From the NCBI GenBank assembly GCA_020205615.1, contig CM035171.1:7934160-7998159 (forward strand): a DNA stretch of 64,000 nucleotides. Direction: 5' to 3'. Made by a program: the position numbers and the translations under genes. The DNA comes from Panax quinquefolius (taxonomy: Eukaryota; Streptophyta; Magnoliopsida; Apiales; Araliaceae). Below the pieces are notes generated by a model. The model ran no database searches. It was not told where the DNA came from and worked only from the letters and a program-made list of their open reading frames with translations. Below are positions 10,809-22,727 of the stretch, piece after piece (position 1 is the stretch's first letter; the number at the start of each line of letters is the position of its first letter).

Positions 10809-13800
10809 ATCTCCCTCCTTATGGAATTTAAGCCCTCGAAATTAAGTGCGTACGACTGATATGATAAAGAGGTGAGGATACCTTGAATACCTTTATCGTT
10901 GAAAATATTAAGTTCATCTTTGCAATCCTACCAAAGATATTCATTAACAATTCATCTTTTGCTCTGAAGCCAAAGATATATAACTATAAAACCAATAATC
11001 TTTGAGACTCGACTTAATAGTATCACAACCATAAATTATCCATTACCTTCTTGGCTAAGGATATTCGTGTTTTCAATTACTGGTCGTGATTATCTTAGAA
11101 TAATCCGTGGTCATAATCATACCATGTCTATCAATGCACTTCTGACCAAAGATGACTTTTACCACATCCATGAATTAATATTTCATTCTTTGAGACTCAT
11201 TTCAATAATTAATCCATATCATCGAATCATCCACCGCACTACTGGCCGAGGATATTCATTAGTATCACGACCACAAATTATCCATGCACTACTGACCAAA
11301 GATAATCGTGTATTCAATAAGTATCACGACCACAAATTATCCATACACTACTGACCAAAGATAATTGTGTATTCATTAGTATCACGACCACAAATTATCC
11401 ATGCACTACTGGCCAAAAGATAATCGTGTATTCATTAGTATCACGACCACAAATTATCCATGCACTACGGCCAAAGATAATCGTGTATTCATTAGTATCA
11501 CGACCACAAATTATCCATGCACTTCACTACCAAAGATAATTGTGTATTCATTAAGATATCCGACCACAATTATCCATGCACTACTACTAAAGATAATCGT
11601 GTATTCATTAGTATCACGACCACAAATTATCCATGCACTACGACCAAAGATAATTGTGTATTCATTAGTATCACGACCACAAATTATCCATGCACTACTG
11701 ACGAAGATAATTGTGTATTCATTAATATCACGACCATAAATTATCCACATGCACTACGGCCAAAGATAATTGTGTATTCATTTACTGATTATGATTATCT
11801 ATAGACAATCCACAGTCATAATCATACCAAGTCCATCTATGCATTACAAAGCGTAGATGACTTTCAACATAATATAAGCATGAGGATAATGATATAAAGA
11901 ATCAATCAAATGAGATAAAGGATAAATATTAAACATTTATAATATAATTTATCCGAGATTCAAGAATATCCCCATATTATCAATCACTTAATAATCTCAT
12001 AATCTAATATCATTAATATTATAATAATATTTTAATCACTTCTTAAATTTATAAATAATTTATCTCAATTGTTTACGCTTTACCATATAATGCATTTAAT
12101 CATTCAAAATGCCATACTCATAAAATATCATCACCAATTATCAAATCCTCATCAAAAAATATGCATATACTACATATAGGATTCTCTGGCCATAAAATCC
12201 TATTTTCAACTTTTATTACTTCACATAACATATTTAACTCATATGTTCAGAATAACTAAACTATTTTCATGAAAAATACCAAATTAGTCCCAAAAATATT
12301 TCTTTTCTGGGATTTAGCATAATATAGTCCCATAATGAAAATATATTTTTCTAGAATTTTTTAAAATTCATTTACTATTTTTCAAAAATCAATTTCTAAT
12401 TAATTCCTTAAGAAATTAGCTACCTCAAGTTTAACTCCAAAATTCCCAAATCTTGGCAGGACCTTACACATGTTAACGTGAGCTTCCAGTTTAAATTTCA
12501 TGGTCATCGGAGTTATAGAACTCCGGTTATAAGTTTTTAAATCGGAAAAACCTAAATATTGAAATAGTCATAACTTGCTCATTTTAAGTCGAGAATGAAC
12601 TCATTTTTGGACAGGAGATAATTTATACCATATACCTTCATGTCCCAAAAGGTCAGAATTTTTCTCATAATTTAAGTGGCCAAAACAGCCCTTAAAGTTT
12701 CTGGGCAGTAGCATTTTCAAATTTACAGCTTTGGCCTCCTTTGCTAAAATCAGTCCACACAAAAATCTACAACACCTTTTCCAGTAATTCCACTTGGATT
12801 AGTTAGGTAACTCGTAGATCTAACTCTAGGACTTGACCACATTCAAAATTCAAAATATAATAGGAGATATGGTCAATTGAATTTCATATTCGTTTTCATC
12901 AAAATCGATTTTCCACTCTTTGTGATTTCTAAGAAACTTTCATGTTTTTATATACTAACCAACATAACTCATCATAAAACTTACTAATACCACGAATACC
13001 CATGATTTTCATTATTCCAATGCTTTTATTATGACTTTCATCATAAACCACGTAAAGCTGTTCATTTAGTTGAAGAAATATTTGAGGGTTTAAGAAATGG
13101 GTTTTTATCTTTGGTCAATACAAAATTCGATTTCACGCTCTAGGGTAGGCTAGGAAGTCTTCAAGAATACGCCAAGAAATTTATTAATGATAGAAATATC
13201 ATTCAAAATCATTACTCTCGTCCAAGACTTGGATAGTACGTCACATTGATACCAACTGTGACTTCTATCCCTTAACCTAGATAAAGATCTCACAATGATA
13301 CCTATAAACTTGCCATCTTCATTCACGGCGTCGCCTCTGAGAGAAAGTCCGGCTTGATTGCATTCTACACAAGGAAGTCAACAACAAAAGGATCGGGCTC
13401 TTTACTTATAACTTGATATAACAAAGTGATTAACTTTAGGATTTGGTTACTTTGAATTAAATATAACGAGTTGGTTAGGAATATGAAAGCTAACAACCTT
13501 ACAAAAAGAATAATGAGTAGTTAATCAATCGTTTTCAAAAAATTACCTCAAAGGCAAGTATTTTCAAAGAGATAAGATCGTAAAAGTGTTTATTTGAATT
13601 AAACAAGATTTAAAAATAGTAAGCGATAACGAAGGCTCCTCTAACGAAGTTTCAACTAATAAGTCAAAGTTTAACTTCTTGAGAGTTAAATTTAAGCGTT
13701 GAACGCATAAGCAAGAGAGATAAAATAATGGGTAGAACCGGTATCTAATAAGGTATAGACTTCATAAGAATTTATATTAACTAACTAACCCTGCTAACTT

Positions 13801-14358
13801 CGTTCGGGTTACCCACTTTTTGAGAAGTCACGAAAAACGCTCTTCCTGAAACCACCGAAACTTTGTTTTATCCATATCCGCCTTTGGTGCCACTATCCCA
13901 AATGGACTTGACTTCACTATATCGACAAAATCGAGCTAAATGACCTTCTCTTCTTGAAATTTCCACTTCTATTATCTTTACCATGATTACCAAAAAGTGG
14001 TTACCATTCTTAGCTTGATAATTTCCCCACGATGGTTATCATTGTTACGATAGCGGTTGCCACCATATGATTATTATTGTGTTGTTGGTGGTCGTTACCT
14101 TTTGTTTGAAATTTGAATCAACACTTTCATGTGCTTCATTGCTTATTTCAAAGCATTTTCAGGATGCCATTCTCAAACACTTTGTCACAAAACAAGGGTT
14201 AATTGACATGTAACAAATTATCCCTATATTACGTGACCAATAAAATATAGCACATAAACTTAGGTAGGTCATTCTAGCGAAGGTATTACCCGTCTCTCCT
14301 CTCCTAGTACTATTCTCACATCTTAGCCGGGGATCATATCCTAAGCTATGATACCAAT
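10809..14358 (-). mobile_element. Internal region of element Z (decayed, non-autonomous)
   Basis: It is bounded by a polypurine tract at 10809-10822 and a primer binding site at about 14345-14357 (minus sense TTGGTATCATAGCTTAGGA). The right part, about 13100-14358, is a shortened and heavily broken copy of the protease-gag-leader part of element W (20785-22727). For example, the stretches at 13115-13200 and 14150-14345 match 20785-20870 and 22530-22720. The left part, about 10880-13060, is not coding. It contains a 58-bp satellite array and a segment (11960-12420) similar to the X LTR at 5930-6330. No RT, RNase H or integrase was recognised. Confidence 0.75.
11240..11795. repeat. 58-60-bp tandem array inside element Z, about nine copies
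   Basis: The unit is of the form CAAAGATAATCGTGTATTCA followed by TTAGTATCACGACCACAAA and TTATCCATGCACTACTGAC. The anchor TTATCCATGCACTA recurs every 57-60 bp from 11278 to 11745. Similarity between units is high. Degenerate single units also occur at 23300-23380 and 51430-51500 in LTRs of the family. There are no unique spacers between units, so this is a plain satellite-like array. Confidence 0.9.
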
Positions 14359-16772
14359 TATGGCGCCCCCAAAATTAGGTATCGTCACCCATCTTGGGTC
14401 GCCACTTACATGGTACATAAATTCAAATACAACTTACTAATATAAGCGTAGGTATACAATACGACATAAAGCGTGAGTTTGAATACAAATATTGTCTACT
14501 AGATATTATACAAACTAAAAAGGAGTCCTCATTACAACTATTATCACACTATTTCACGCGAATAGTGAGGGACTACTAATCTTATCCTACGGACCATTAC
14601 TTACGTTCCCCGACTAAAGTCCCGGTATATGTTCTCATTTCACGAAGAGAAACGGTGAAAGAAAGGGTGAGCTCAACTAGCCCGATGAAATATTATGACT
14701 AAGATAATGCAGAATAAATTATCATTAGCCTTCAACGAGTGTTAAACGATAAAATACAATAGACAACCAGTTTAATCTGCGGTGAATAAGCGATCCATTA
14801 AAAAGTCAAGTAGAGAATAAAATCTACTATCTTTTAGGTTTTAAAAGGTTTTCATCAATTTTTATCGGCGAGACTCGACTTTAATAAATAAACCACCACA
14901 TCTAATCATCCACAGCACCACGGTCAAGGATTTTCATCAAGTTATCAATGGTCAAATGACTATACCGAATCACCCACAGGTCATAATCATACCAAAAACT
15001 ATCCATCATTTGCATTACGAGCCAATGAGGACTTTTGTCACATCATTTATATCAAGTCATGATTATCTTAAGAATGATCCTCATAATAATCATACTAAGT
15101 TCATCTATGCACGTAAGCGAAAGATAACATAATATAACATGAGGATGATGACAATGACATAATAATTCAATAAAACAAGTTCAAGAATTATTTAATCCAT
15201 GAATTATTAACGTCCAAATTGTCGACATAATCTTTGTTTAAATGAGAGTAAAATTCAAGAATGATCGGAAGAATATTTCCGTGAAAAGATCTTTGGATGA
15301 AACGCAAATATCGAGGATATTCTACTAATTTCATGGAGTATAGAAAGTCAAAGTTTTAACCAACTGGGTATAATAAAGAATGGAATAACAAAAGAAATCA
15401 CCGTGCATGCGGTACTTGGCATGAGGCAGGTTATTCAAACAGAATAATAATAACGGAACCAAGTCGGTGAAATTAAATGCAAGCGGGATGTTCCAATGAG
15501 AATAATAAAGATGGAACCAGATTCGATTGTAAAACACGAATGATAGGATATTCCAACGAGAATGATAAAAGATTTTAACCGGTCGGTGTAAAACACACGA
15601 GCGGATGTTCCAATGAATAATAAAAAAGCGGAACCAGGTCCGGTGTAAAACACTGCATGTGGATGTTCCAACGTAATAATAGAAGAATGTCACCAAGTAT
15701 AGGGTAAATCACGTATCTGAGTTATTCAATGAATAAATAAGAATGGAATAACATAAGGATTTCACCAAGTATAGGATATCTGCGCATATCACGAGGTTAT
15801 GTATAGGGTATATCACTTTTACAAAGTTATTCAACGAAATAATAGTGAATGGAATAACGAAGTTCTCTTCAAGAAGAAAAAGAATAACACCCCTACTGTA
15901 AAAGAAAAGAAATGAATATAGAAGTAGTGAAGTAGCGAGAATACTCTTCTTCTTTCTATTTTTCTCTATAAACTTCTCTCTATAATTTCTCTCTCTAGAG
16001 TTTCAATGAATTAAGTAAGAAAATAATGAAGGAATGAGCTTATTTATAGGAAAATGGAATGCATAGTAATTAATCCATGAAACGGTCCCGTATTGATTTA
16101 CTTTAATCGTGATTCCATATTTAAAGAAAAATCTTTTAAATAAAATATAATATATTCTATTTATATAAAAATATTTTACTATGCAAACACTATATGCAAC
16201 ACTATGCAAAATACTTATGCAACACTATGCATAATAAAATATAATATATTCTATTTATAGAATAACTTTAATAAAGTATTCTATTTTATATAAAAGATGT
16301 TTACATTTTATTACGTTAATAATACTGAATAAAACAAAACGTCATTATCGCTTATAATAATTCATATTATTAATCGACAATAATAGAATCAAATTGAGTG
16401 ACTTCTCACATAAGCATCAATAATCAATACCGTGTCTTCTATGCAACCACATGTATTCTTGTACTTTTACTACTGAAAGTAGTTCAACAAGTAACCACTA
16501 GTAAAACTTCCGTAGTTATTTCAATAAAATATTTTTGTCGCTTTCTCGATCCGAATAATTACATTGTAGGTCCACCAATAATTGAGCTTATACGAATATT
16601 CCTGCTAAACCTAGATATTCCCAGGCCATCGAATATAATATAACCACTTGCATACTTTGCAAAATTTATAAATACTACCCACAACTATAATATTATCTTA
16701 AATTCACACCATAATATTAAAAAATTATTTTAACAAAATTTAAATCTTTATTGATAAAATCTGGGTCTCTCA
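14359..16772 (-). mobile_element. Right (5') LTR of element Z, 2.4 kb
   Basis: It starts TATGGCGCCCCCAAAATTAGG right after the primer binding site (plus-strand GATACCAAT) and ends GGGTCTCTCA. It is nearly the same length as the left LTR (2414 against 2399 bp) and alignable throughout. The differences are small indels and substitutions, clustered where the family consensus has CG or CCGG. Minus-sense TATA-type box near 16035-16048. The X LTR resumes immediately to its right. Confidence 0.85.
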
Positions 16773-17404
16773 AGAAACAACTACAACTTTATTATTACAA
16801 CAATAAAAGCTGAGTTTGAATACAAATATTATCTTCAGATAATATCTATACTCAAATAAATCCTCATCACATTTATTGATACATTATTTTACAAAAATGG
16901 TAAGGACTACTAAACAATCCTTTCTAAAACCTTCATTCCATACCCAGGCTCATGAATCTACTTATATATTCTCGCCTCCACGAGAAAATGGAACAAAAAA
17001 GGAAAAGGGGTGGCTCAACTAGCTTCGATGAGGAATATTATGACTAAAGATAAATAAATTATCAATAGTCTTCATCGATAATAAATCGAGATTTAGAACA
17101 TATGGTAGATGATAAAACTTTTCAACCATAGTTATAGGTGAACGAAGCGATCCATTAAAAGAGTCAAATAGACTATAAAGTCTATTGTCTTCTCCACGTT
17201 AAAAGTCCACCAACAATATTTTATCCCCTGTAACATCAATCAGCGGTTCCTTTCCACAATCATATGAATAACTCATAATCATAATTATGATTCTAAATTC
17301 CTCTTCTCATCCGGAATGAAGATAATTTTCATCTCTGTCTTTACCTCGAAACATCAAATATCATGGTTATACCAAATCACGCCTCTTGTTCATAATCATA
17401 CTAA

Positions 17405-17620
17405 TAAACTCATCTTTTGCACCACGGGCCAAAGATATTCATCAACAGTTCATCTTTACACTACAAAGCAAAGATATTCAACAACGAATTCATCTTTGCA
17501 TTCACGAGCGAAAGATATTCATCAATAATTCATCTTTTGCCACAAAAGCTAAGATATTCATCAACAAGTCATCTTTGCACTTCTGAGCCAAAGATATTCA
17601 TACATCAAAGAAATACATAA
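17405..17620. repeat. About 40-bp minisatellite, right-hand X LTR copy
   Basis: This is the partner of the array at 2465-2660: four or five units of CATCTTTGCAC...AAAGATATTCATCAAC. Open frames across it in all three frames give repeated peptides and are not genes. Confidence 0.7.
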
Positions 17621-19984
17621 TCATTTTAGAAGTTATATAACAATAATTATTGTGGCGCCCCCAAAATAGGTATACCTGACACCCATTCTCGAATCGCCAA
17701 ATACATGGTACAAAAAGCAAACTACAACTTCAATAATACAAATGTCGTGTGAAATACGACAATATATCTCATGAGTTTAAATATAATATTATCTTCAGAT
17801 AATATCCACATGCAAATAAATCCCCATCATAATTATTGATTCATTATTTTACAAAATGGTGAGGACTACTAAACAACTCTCTACAACCCTTCATTCCATA
17901 CCCCGACTAAGTACTCGCTACATTCTCGCCTCCCAGAAGAAAAAATGGAACAACAAGGAAAAGGGTGAGCTCAACTAGCCCAAAGAAGAATATTATGACT
18001 AAGATAATATACAACAAATTATCGTTAGTCTTCAACAGGGAAAAAGATAAAGTTTCATAATAAAATTCATATCCATATTTATAACACCTTAATACAAATG
18101 TTATAAATCACTTAGAAATCTCATAATCTAATATTATTAATATTACAATAATATTTTAATCATTTCTAAAATTTATAAACAATTTAATTAAATTATTTAC
18201 ACTTTACTAATTAATGCATTTAATCATCATAAAATTCCTAACTCATAAGATTTCATCACCAATAACCAAAACCCTCATCAAAATCTTCATATACCTCATA
18301 TATGATTCTCAAGCCATAAAATCATATTTTCCAATTTTTTTACTTCACATAACATATTTAATTCATTTATTCATAACTAGAATATTTTCATGAAAAATAC
18401 CAAATCAGTTCCAAAAATATTTCTTTTCTGGGATTTAGCATAACATAGTTCCATATTGAACATATATTTTTCTCTAAATTTTAAAAATTCATTTACTATT
18501 TTTCAAATGGCCAAAACCACCGAATATTTAAACATTTATCATAAATTATACTTTTATCCAAAATTCTAAAATTTACACGGTATATTGATATTATATAGAT
18601 GTACTCCCAATAAAAATTTTATCAATTTTGGAGTTAATCACAAGGAGTTATAAGTGGTTACTTTTAAAATAGTATTTTCTCATAAAATCCATAACTCCTA
18701 ATCTATACATCCAAAAATCACCATTTTTGGACACAATCTAAAACTCATCAAAATATCATTTTAAATTTTTCCAGAATTTTGAAGGTCCGGAAAATACAAA
18801 ACTGAAAAACATAATCACCCTTAAAATCTCTTACTATCCCTTACCTCAAAAAGCGATCTTACATTGGAATAAATAACGTCAACGAACTTGCATGCAGTAT
18901 AGCAATACTCAAAGTATACTCAAAATACTCACAAGAATACGCTCGATAATATAGAGAGAAAACTTGATTTAAAGTGTGATTTTCAATTCTAACCTAAGCA
19001 CCTTATTTATAGAAAATATCTTAGAACACCAAAGCGAAAATTTAATAAATTATTAATATAATAAATTTGAATTCCTCACGCCCACTTTTTTTGTTCAAAC
19101 TTCAGCAACACAAAGTATCTCACCTTACAAAACTTACAAAAACGTTTTTCATAATTAATTAATTTAAAACTCCAAAAAATAATAATTAATTAATCCTAAC
19201 TTCAATAATTCATAATAAATAGCCCTTTTGTCAGAAAATTTGAATCTCATGAGTTTATATAGGAAATTCAATTCTCTACAACTTTGCAGAAGAAAGTTTT
19301 TCAAATTCCAAACAGAAATTGTCCCAAATCCACAAGCGGACGATTTTACGATCTATAATCAAATTTCGATCAAGAAATGGGGTCCACCGAACATGTTTAA
19401 CATGTTTTAAACATTTATTGCAACAAAAATACTCTTCCTCCTCGTATACTCATATATCCCACATTCGTTGTAAAAATATCACCATTATTATATTATTAAA
19501 ATATATTAATATATTTAAATGAATTATTTTATCGAAAAAAGATAAAATTTAAATTTTCAACAATTGTCACATTAAAAATTTCTCCATCTATGTCCATATA
19601 AAATAGATATTTTCCTCATCATAAAAATCAATAATTAATTATTCACAAATAATATTACATAATCACAATATTGACAACCAAAATACATTTCCTGAAGAGG
19701 GGGCTTTCCAATAAAATTTCTCCTTCTTGGCTGCCATGATTAGGTGACCAAACCTCTCCTTAGACAAAACTTTCTAGGCATTGCCAATAATGTTATCCAA
19801 TAATATTATTCGGATAATAGGAATTATTGCTCGATAATGGAAAATATTGTCTGCGTGACAATTATTGAAACAACAATAATATAAAATATCAACGTAGCAA
19901 TTATTGAATCAATAAAATAAAATATTGAATATAATTCTTTGTAACAATTATTGAGTAATGCCTTCACGAAAAAAAATTATCATG

Positions 19985-20115
19985 CTTCATGAATAGTACT
20001 TTCGTGAATAGTAACTCATGAATAAGAACTCATGAATAAGAACTTCGTGAATAATAACTTCGTGAATAGTAACTCGTGAATAAGAACTCATGAATAAGAA
20101 CTCATGAATAGTAAT
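19985..20115. repeat. Short-unit array, GTGAATAGTAACTC type, right X LTR
   Basis: There are eight or nine units of TGAATAGTAACTCG, TGAATAAGAACTCA and similar. It is positioned as at 7825-7970, about 45 bp inside the LTR end. Confidence 0.75.
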
Positions 20116-20160
20116 TAAAAAAATTGAATACTTTTATTTCATAAAATTCGGGGTCTTACT

Positions 20161-22727
20161 GGCGTGCCCGAGGAATCTTTACTTCTTGACGAACTCTCAC
20201 ATTTCTTGACTTGGCATAAAGCTTATATTCACGAAGCTTTTGGAGTGTCGACCTCAAGTGTTGCTTTCATGATCTTCACGGCTTTTGGAATAAATAAGGA
20301 TGTCATCAATAAAGACGACCACAAAGTGATCCAAATATTCCTTGAATACTCGGTTCATCATATCCATGAAAGCGGCGAGCATTAGTCGATCGAAAGGACA
20401 TGACTAGAATTCATAATGCCGTCTTAGGAGTTTACGGCCGTCTTTGGAATGTCGGTGGTTCTAATCTTCAATTGGTGATATCCGGACGAAGATAAATCTT
20501 TGAAAAGAATTTGGCTCCTTACTGGTAGTCAAACAAGGTCATCAACACGTGGCGATGGATACCTATTTTTGATGGTGAAATGATTCAACTCTCGATAATC
20601 AATACAAAGTCGCATACTCCCATCTTTCTTCTTCACGAATAGAAAAGGAGCACCCCAAGGAGAAGTACTGGGATTTATAAAGCCAATGTCTAACAATTCC
20701 TGCGATTGGGTCTTTAACTCACGAAGTTCAATAGGAGCCATTCGATATGGGGCTTTGGAAATAGGTTTTGTCTGGGTTCAGGTCGATACAAAATTCAATT
20801 TCACGCTCTGGGTAGGCGGTGAAGTTCTTCTGGAATCGTTAGGAAATTTATTAACAATAGAAATATCGTTCAAAACCGGCGTATTTTTGTTTAAATCGTG
20901 ACATGAGCTAAGAAAGCTTGACATCCGCTTTTTAATAAGCGAATAGCTTTATGGCTTGAGATGACCGTGATTGATTTTAATGGTTTGGTCGTTTGAATTA
21001 AGATAATAGGTTGATTAGGAATATGAAAGCTAACAACCTTACGAAAACAATCAATTTTTGCTTGATAAGTAGTTAACCAATCAATCCACAGAATCACGTC
21101 AAATCACAAGTATTTTTAATGAAATAAGATCGACGAGTAATGTGAGGTGCCGATTTGAACCAAACAAGACTTATAAGCAGTGGATGTAATGAAGGTTTCT
21201 CCCAACGAGTTTCCACAAATAAGTCAAAGTCTAATTTCTCCGAGTCAAATTTAATCGATGAGCGCAAGTAGAAGAAATAAAAGAATGGGTAGAATCGGTT
21301 ATCAAATAAAGTATAGACTTCATTAGAGTTTATGATAAGCTTACCGTGAGGACCTCATTCGGATTCCTTGCTCTTTGGGAGGTCACAACAAACGCTCTCT
21401 CCTTACCACTCTGGGTTTTGACTTTTCTGGGATGACCTTTGGTGCCTCCATCCTAAATGAATTTGTCTTGATGGCAAAATCGAGCTAAGTGACCTTCTCT
21501 TCCACAATTATAACATACTTTGGACGACATGGCGCGATTTGGATGATGTGTCCCTCTTCTCCGCATTTGAAGCATATGATGGGTGGTCTTTCTCCATCCT
21601 TAACAACGGTCTTTGGTCTTTGACGTCTTTCCATCATTGTTGAATCTCCTTTTCTTGAAATGTCCATTCTTATTGTTTTTGCCCCGATTACCACCGAAGT
21701 GGTTACCATATCTCGCCCATTGATTCCTCCACGCTTGTTGTCACAGCTTGATGATGACTCTCATTTGGTATTATAATTTCTTAAAATTACTCTCTTTTAG
21801 TTCGTTGACTCATTATCGCGCTCCACTAATCGAGCCCTATTTACAACATCCGAATACAAACACGGTTTATGAGAAATAAGATGTTGGCGTATCTCCCGAC
21901 TTCAAACCTCTTAAAAACATTCGCCCATTCTCTCTTCATTATCCACCAGTGGGGCGAAACCGTGATAACTCCGCAAATTTTGCCTCGTATTGCGACACGG
22001 TCGTATTGTTTTGTTCGAACTTGATAAACTCCACCTCCTTCATTATGGCGAATACTTTCGAGAAAAGTATTTGTCGTTGAACAACTCTGGAACTTCTCCC
22101 AAGATATCTTGATCTGGCGAGTTGAGTCGTTTTATCGATTCCCACCGATGTCCGCCTCTCTGCAAGAACATAAAAGCGTGAAGGGAACCTTTTGCTCCTC
22201 GGAGCATCCCAAGACATCAAATATCTTGGTAATCTGCTTTATCCATGCTTCCCGCGAAGTGGTTTTGGCTCTCCCTTAAACTCCGGTGGTCCCTCCTTGA
22301 ATTGTTTAGCGGTGACCGAGAGTTTTTTCGTGTTTCCACTTCGTTTTGGGCGAGTCGCTCTACTTTCTTTGTTGCATAAATTACATAAAGCCTCTGAACA
22401 TTTGATCATTCATCATTTGGTCGGTGTTGTTGTTTTGCGTGAGGATTATCGCCTTCTGATGCACATTATCCCGATTATTGATATGTGGTGAATCAACGAT
22501 CGCTGCGCTCCATTCTATTCTCAACATTCTCGAGATGTCATTTTGAGATCTTCGCCACAAAACAAAAGGTTAATTGACATGTAACAAATTATCCCTATCT
22601 TCCGACTAACCAATAAAATAAAGCACATAAACTTAGGTAGGTCATACTAATAAAGTATTCCCGTCTCTCCTCCTAGTACTATTCTTCACATCTTAGCCAT
22701 GGATCATATCCTAAGCTCGATACCAAT
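20161..22727 (-). pseudogene. Ty3/gypsy gag, protease and first part of RT (element W)
   Basis: Minus-strand order from right to left: a gag leader (22727-22490), gag core (22220-21939, with IKFEQNNTTVSQYEAKFAEL and SRF), a CCHC-type knuckle (CFKCGEEGH near 21590-21560, with the last cysteine displaced), and protease (THSFIS near 21285-21265; the usual DTG/DSG triad is damaged). The protease tail with DWLTTYQAKIDCF lies near 21085-21045. RT follows, with [19 protein letters not shown] and [19 protein letters not shown] at 20690-20580 and the [10 protein letters not shown] catalytic box near 20330-20300. Stops and frameshifts are frequent. The RT breaks at 20161 with FLGH, and the next residues of the family (SSHGISVDPKK-like) are found at 1767-1730. 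The two pieces were once continuous. Confidence 0.9.
22714..22725 (-). other. Primer binding site of element W (initiator tRNA-Met type)
   Basis: In minus sense the LTR ends GTCACA and after two bases reads TGGTATCGAGCTT. Plant gypsy elements typically have TGGTATCAGAGC here, complementary to the 3' end of initiator tRNA-Met. One base is missing relative to that consensus. Its position fixes the orientation of W as minus and the LTR to its right as the 5' LTR. Confidence 0.8.

Larger units (their letters stand above)
16773..20160 (-). mobile_element. Remainder of the X right-hand (5') LTR
   Basis: This copies the left X LTR in order: 16773-17646 matches 1827-2701, 17647-18040 matches 2702-3096, and 18041-20160 matches 5863-8013. 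The 2.8 kb between 3097 and 5862 of the left copy is absent here with a clean junction at about 18040. The right end GGGGTCTTACT is the family LTR end with its last base changed, and is followed by the broken RT of element W. Together with 8348-8409 this makes the second LTR of X. Confidence 0.75.

Noticed and set aside
11240..11795. CRISPR-like array
   Set aside because: Units are directly contiguous, with no unique spacers and no cas genes. The setting is a plant retrotransposon.
11401..11804. Overlapping 79-112-codon frames on both strands
   Set aside because: They are produced by the 58-60-bp tandem array. Periodic peptides on both strands show that no protein is encoded.
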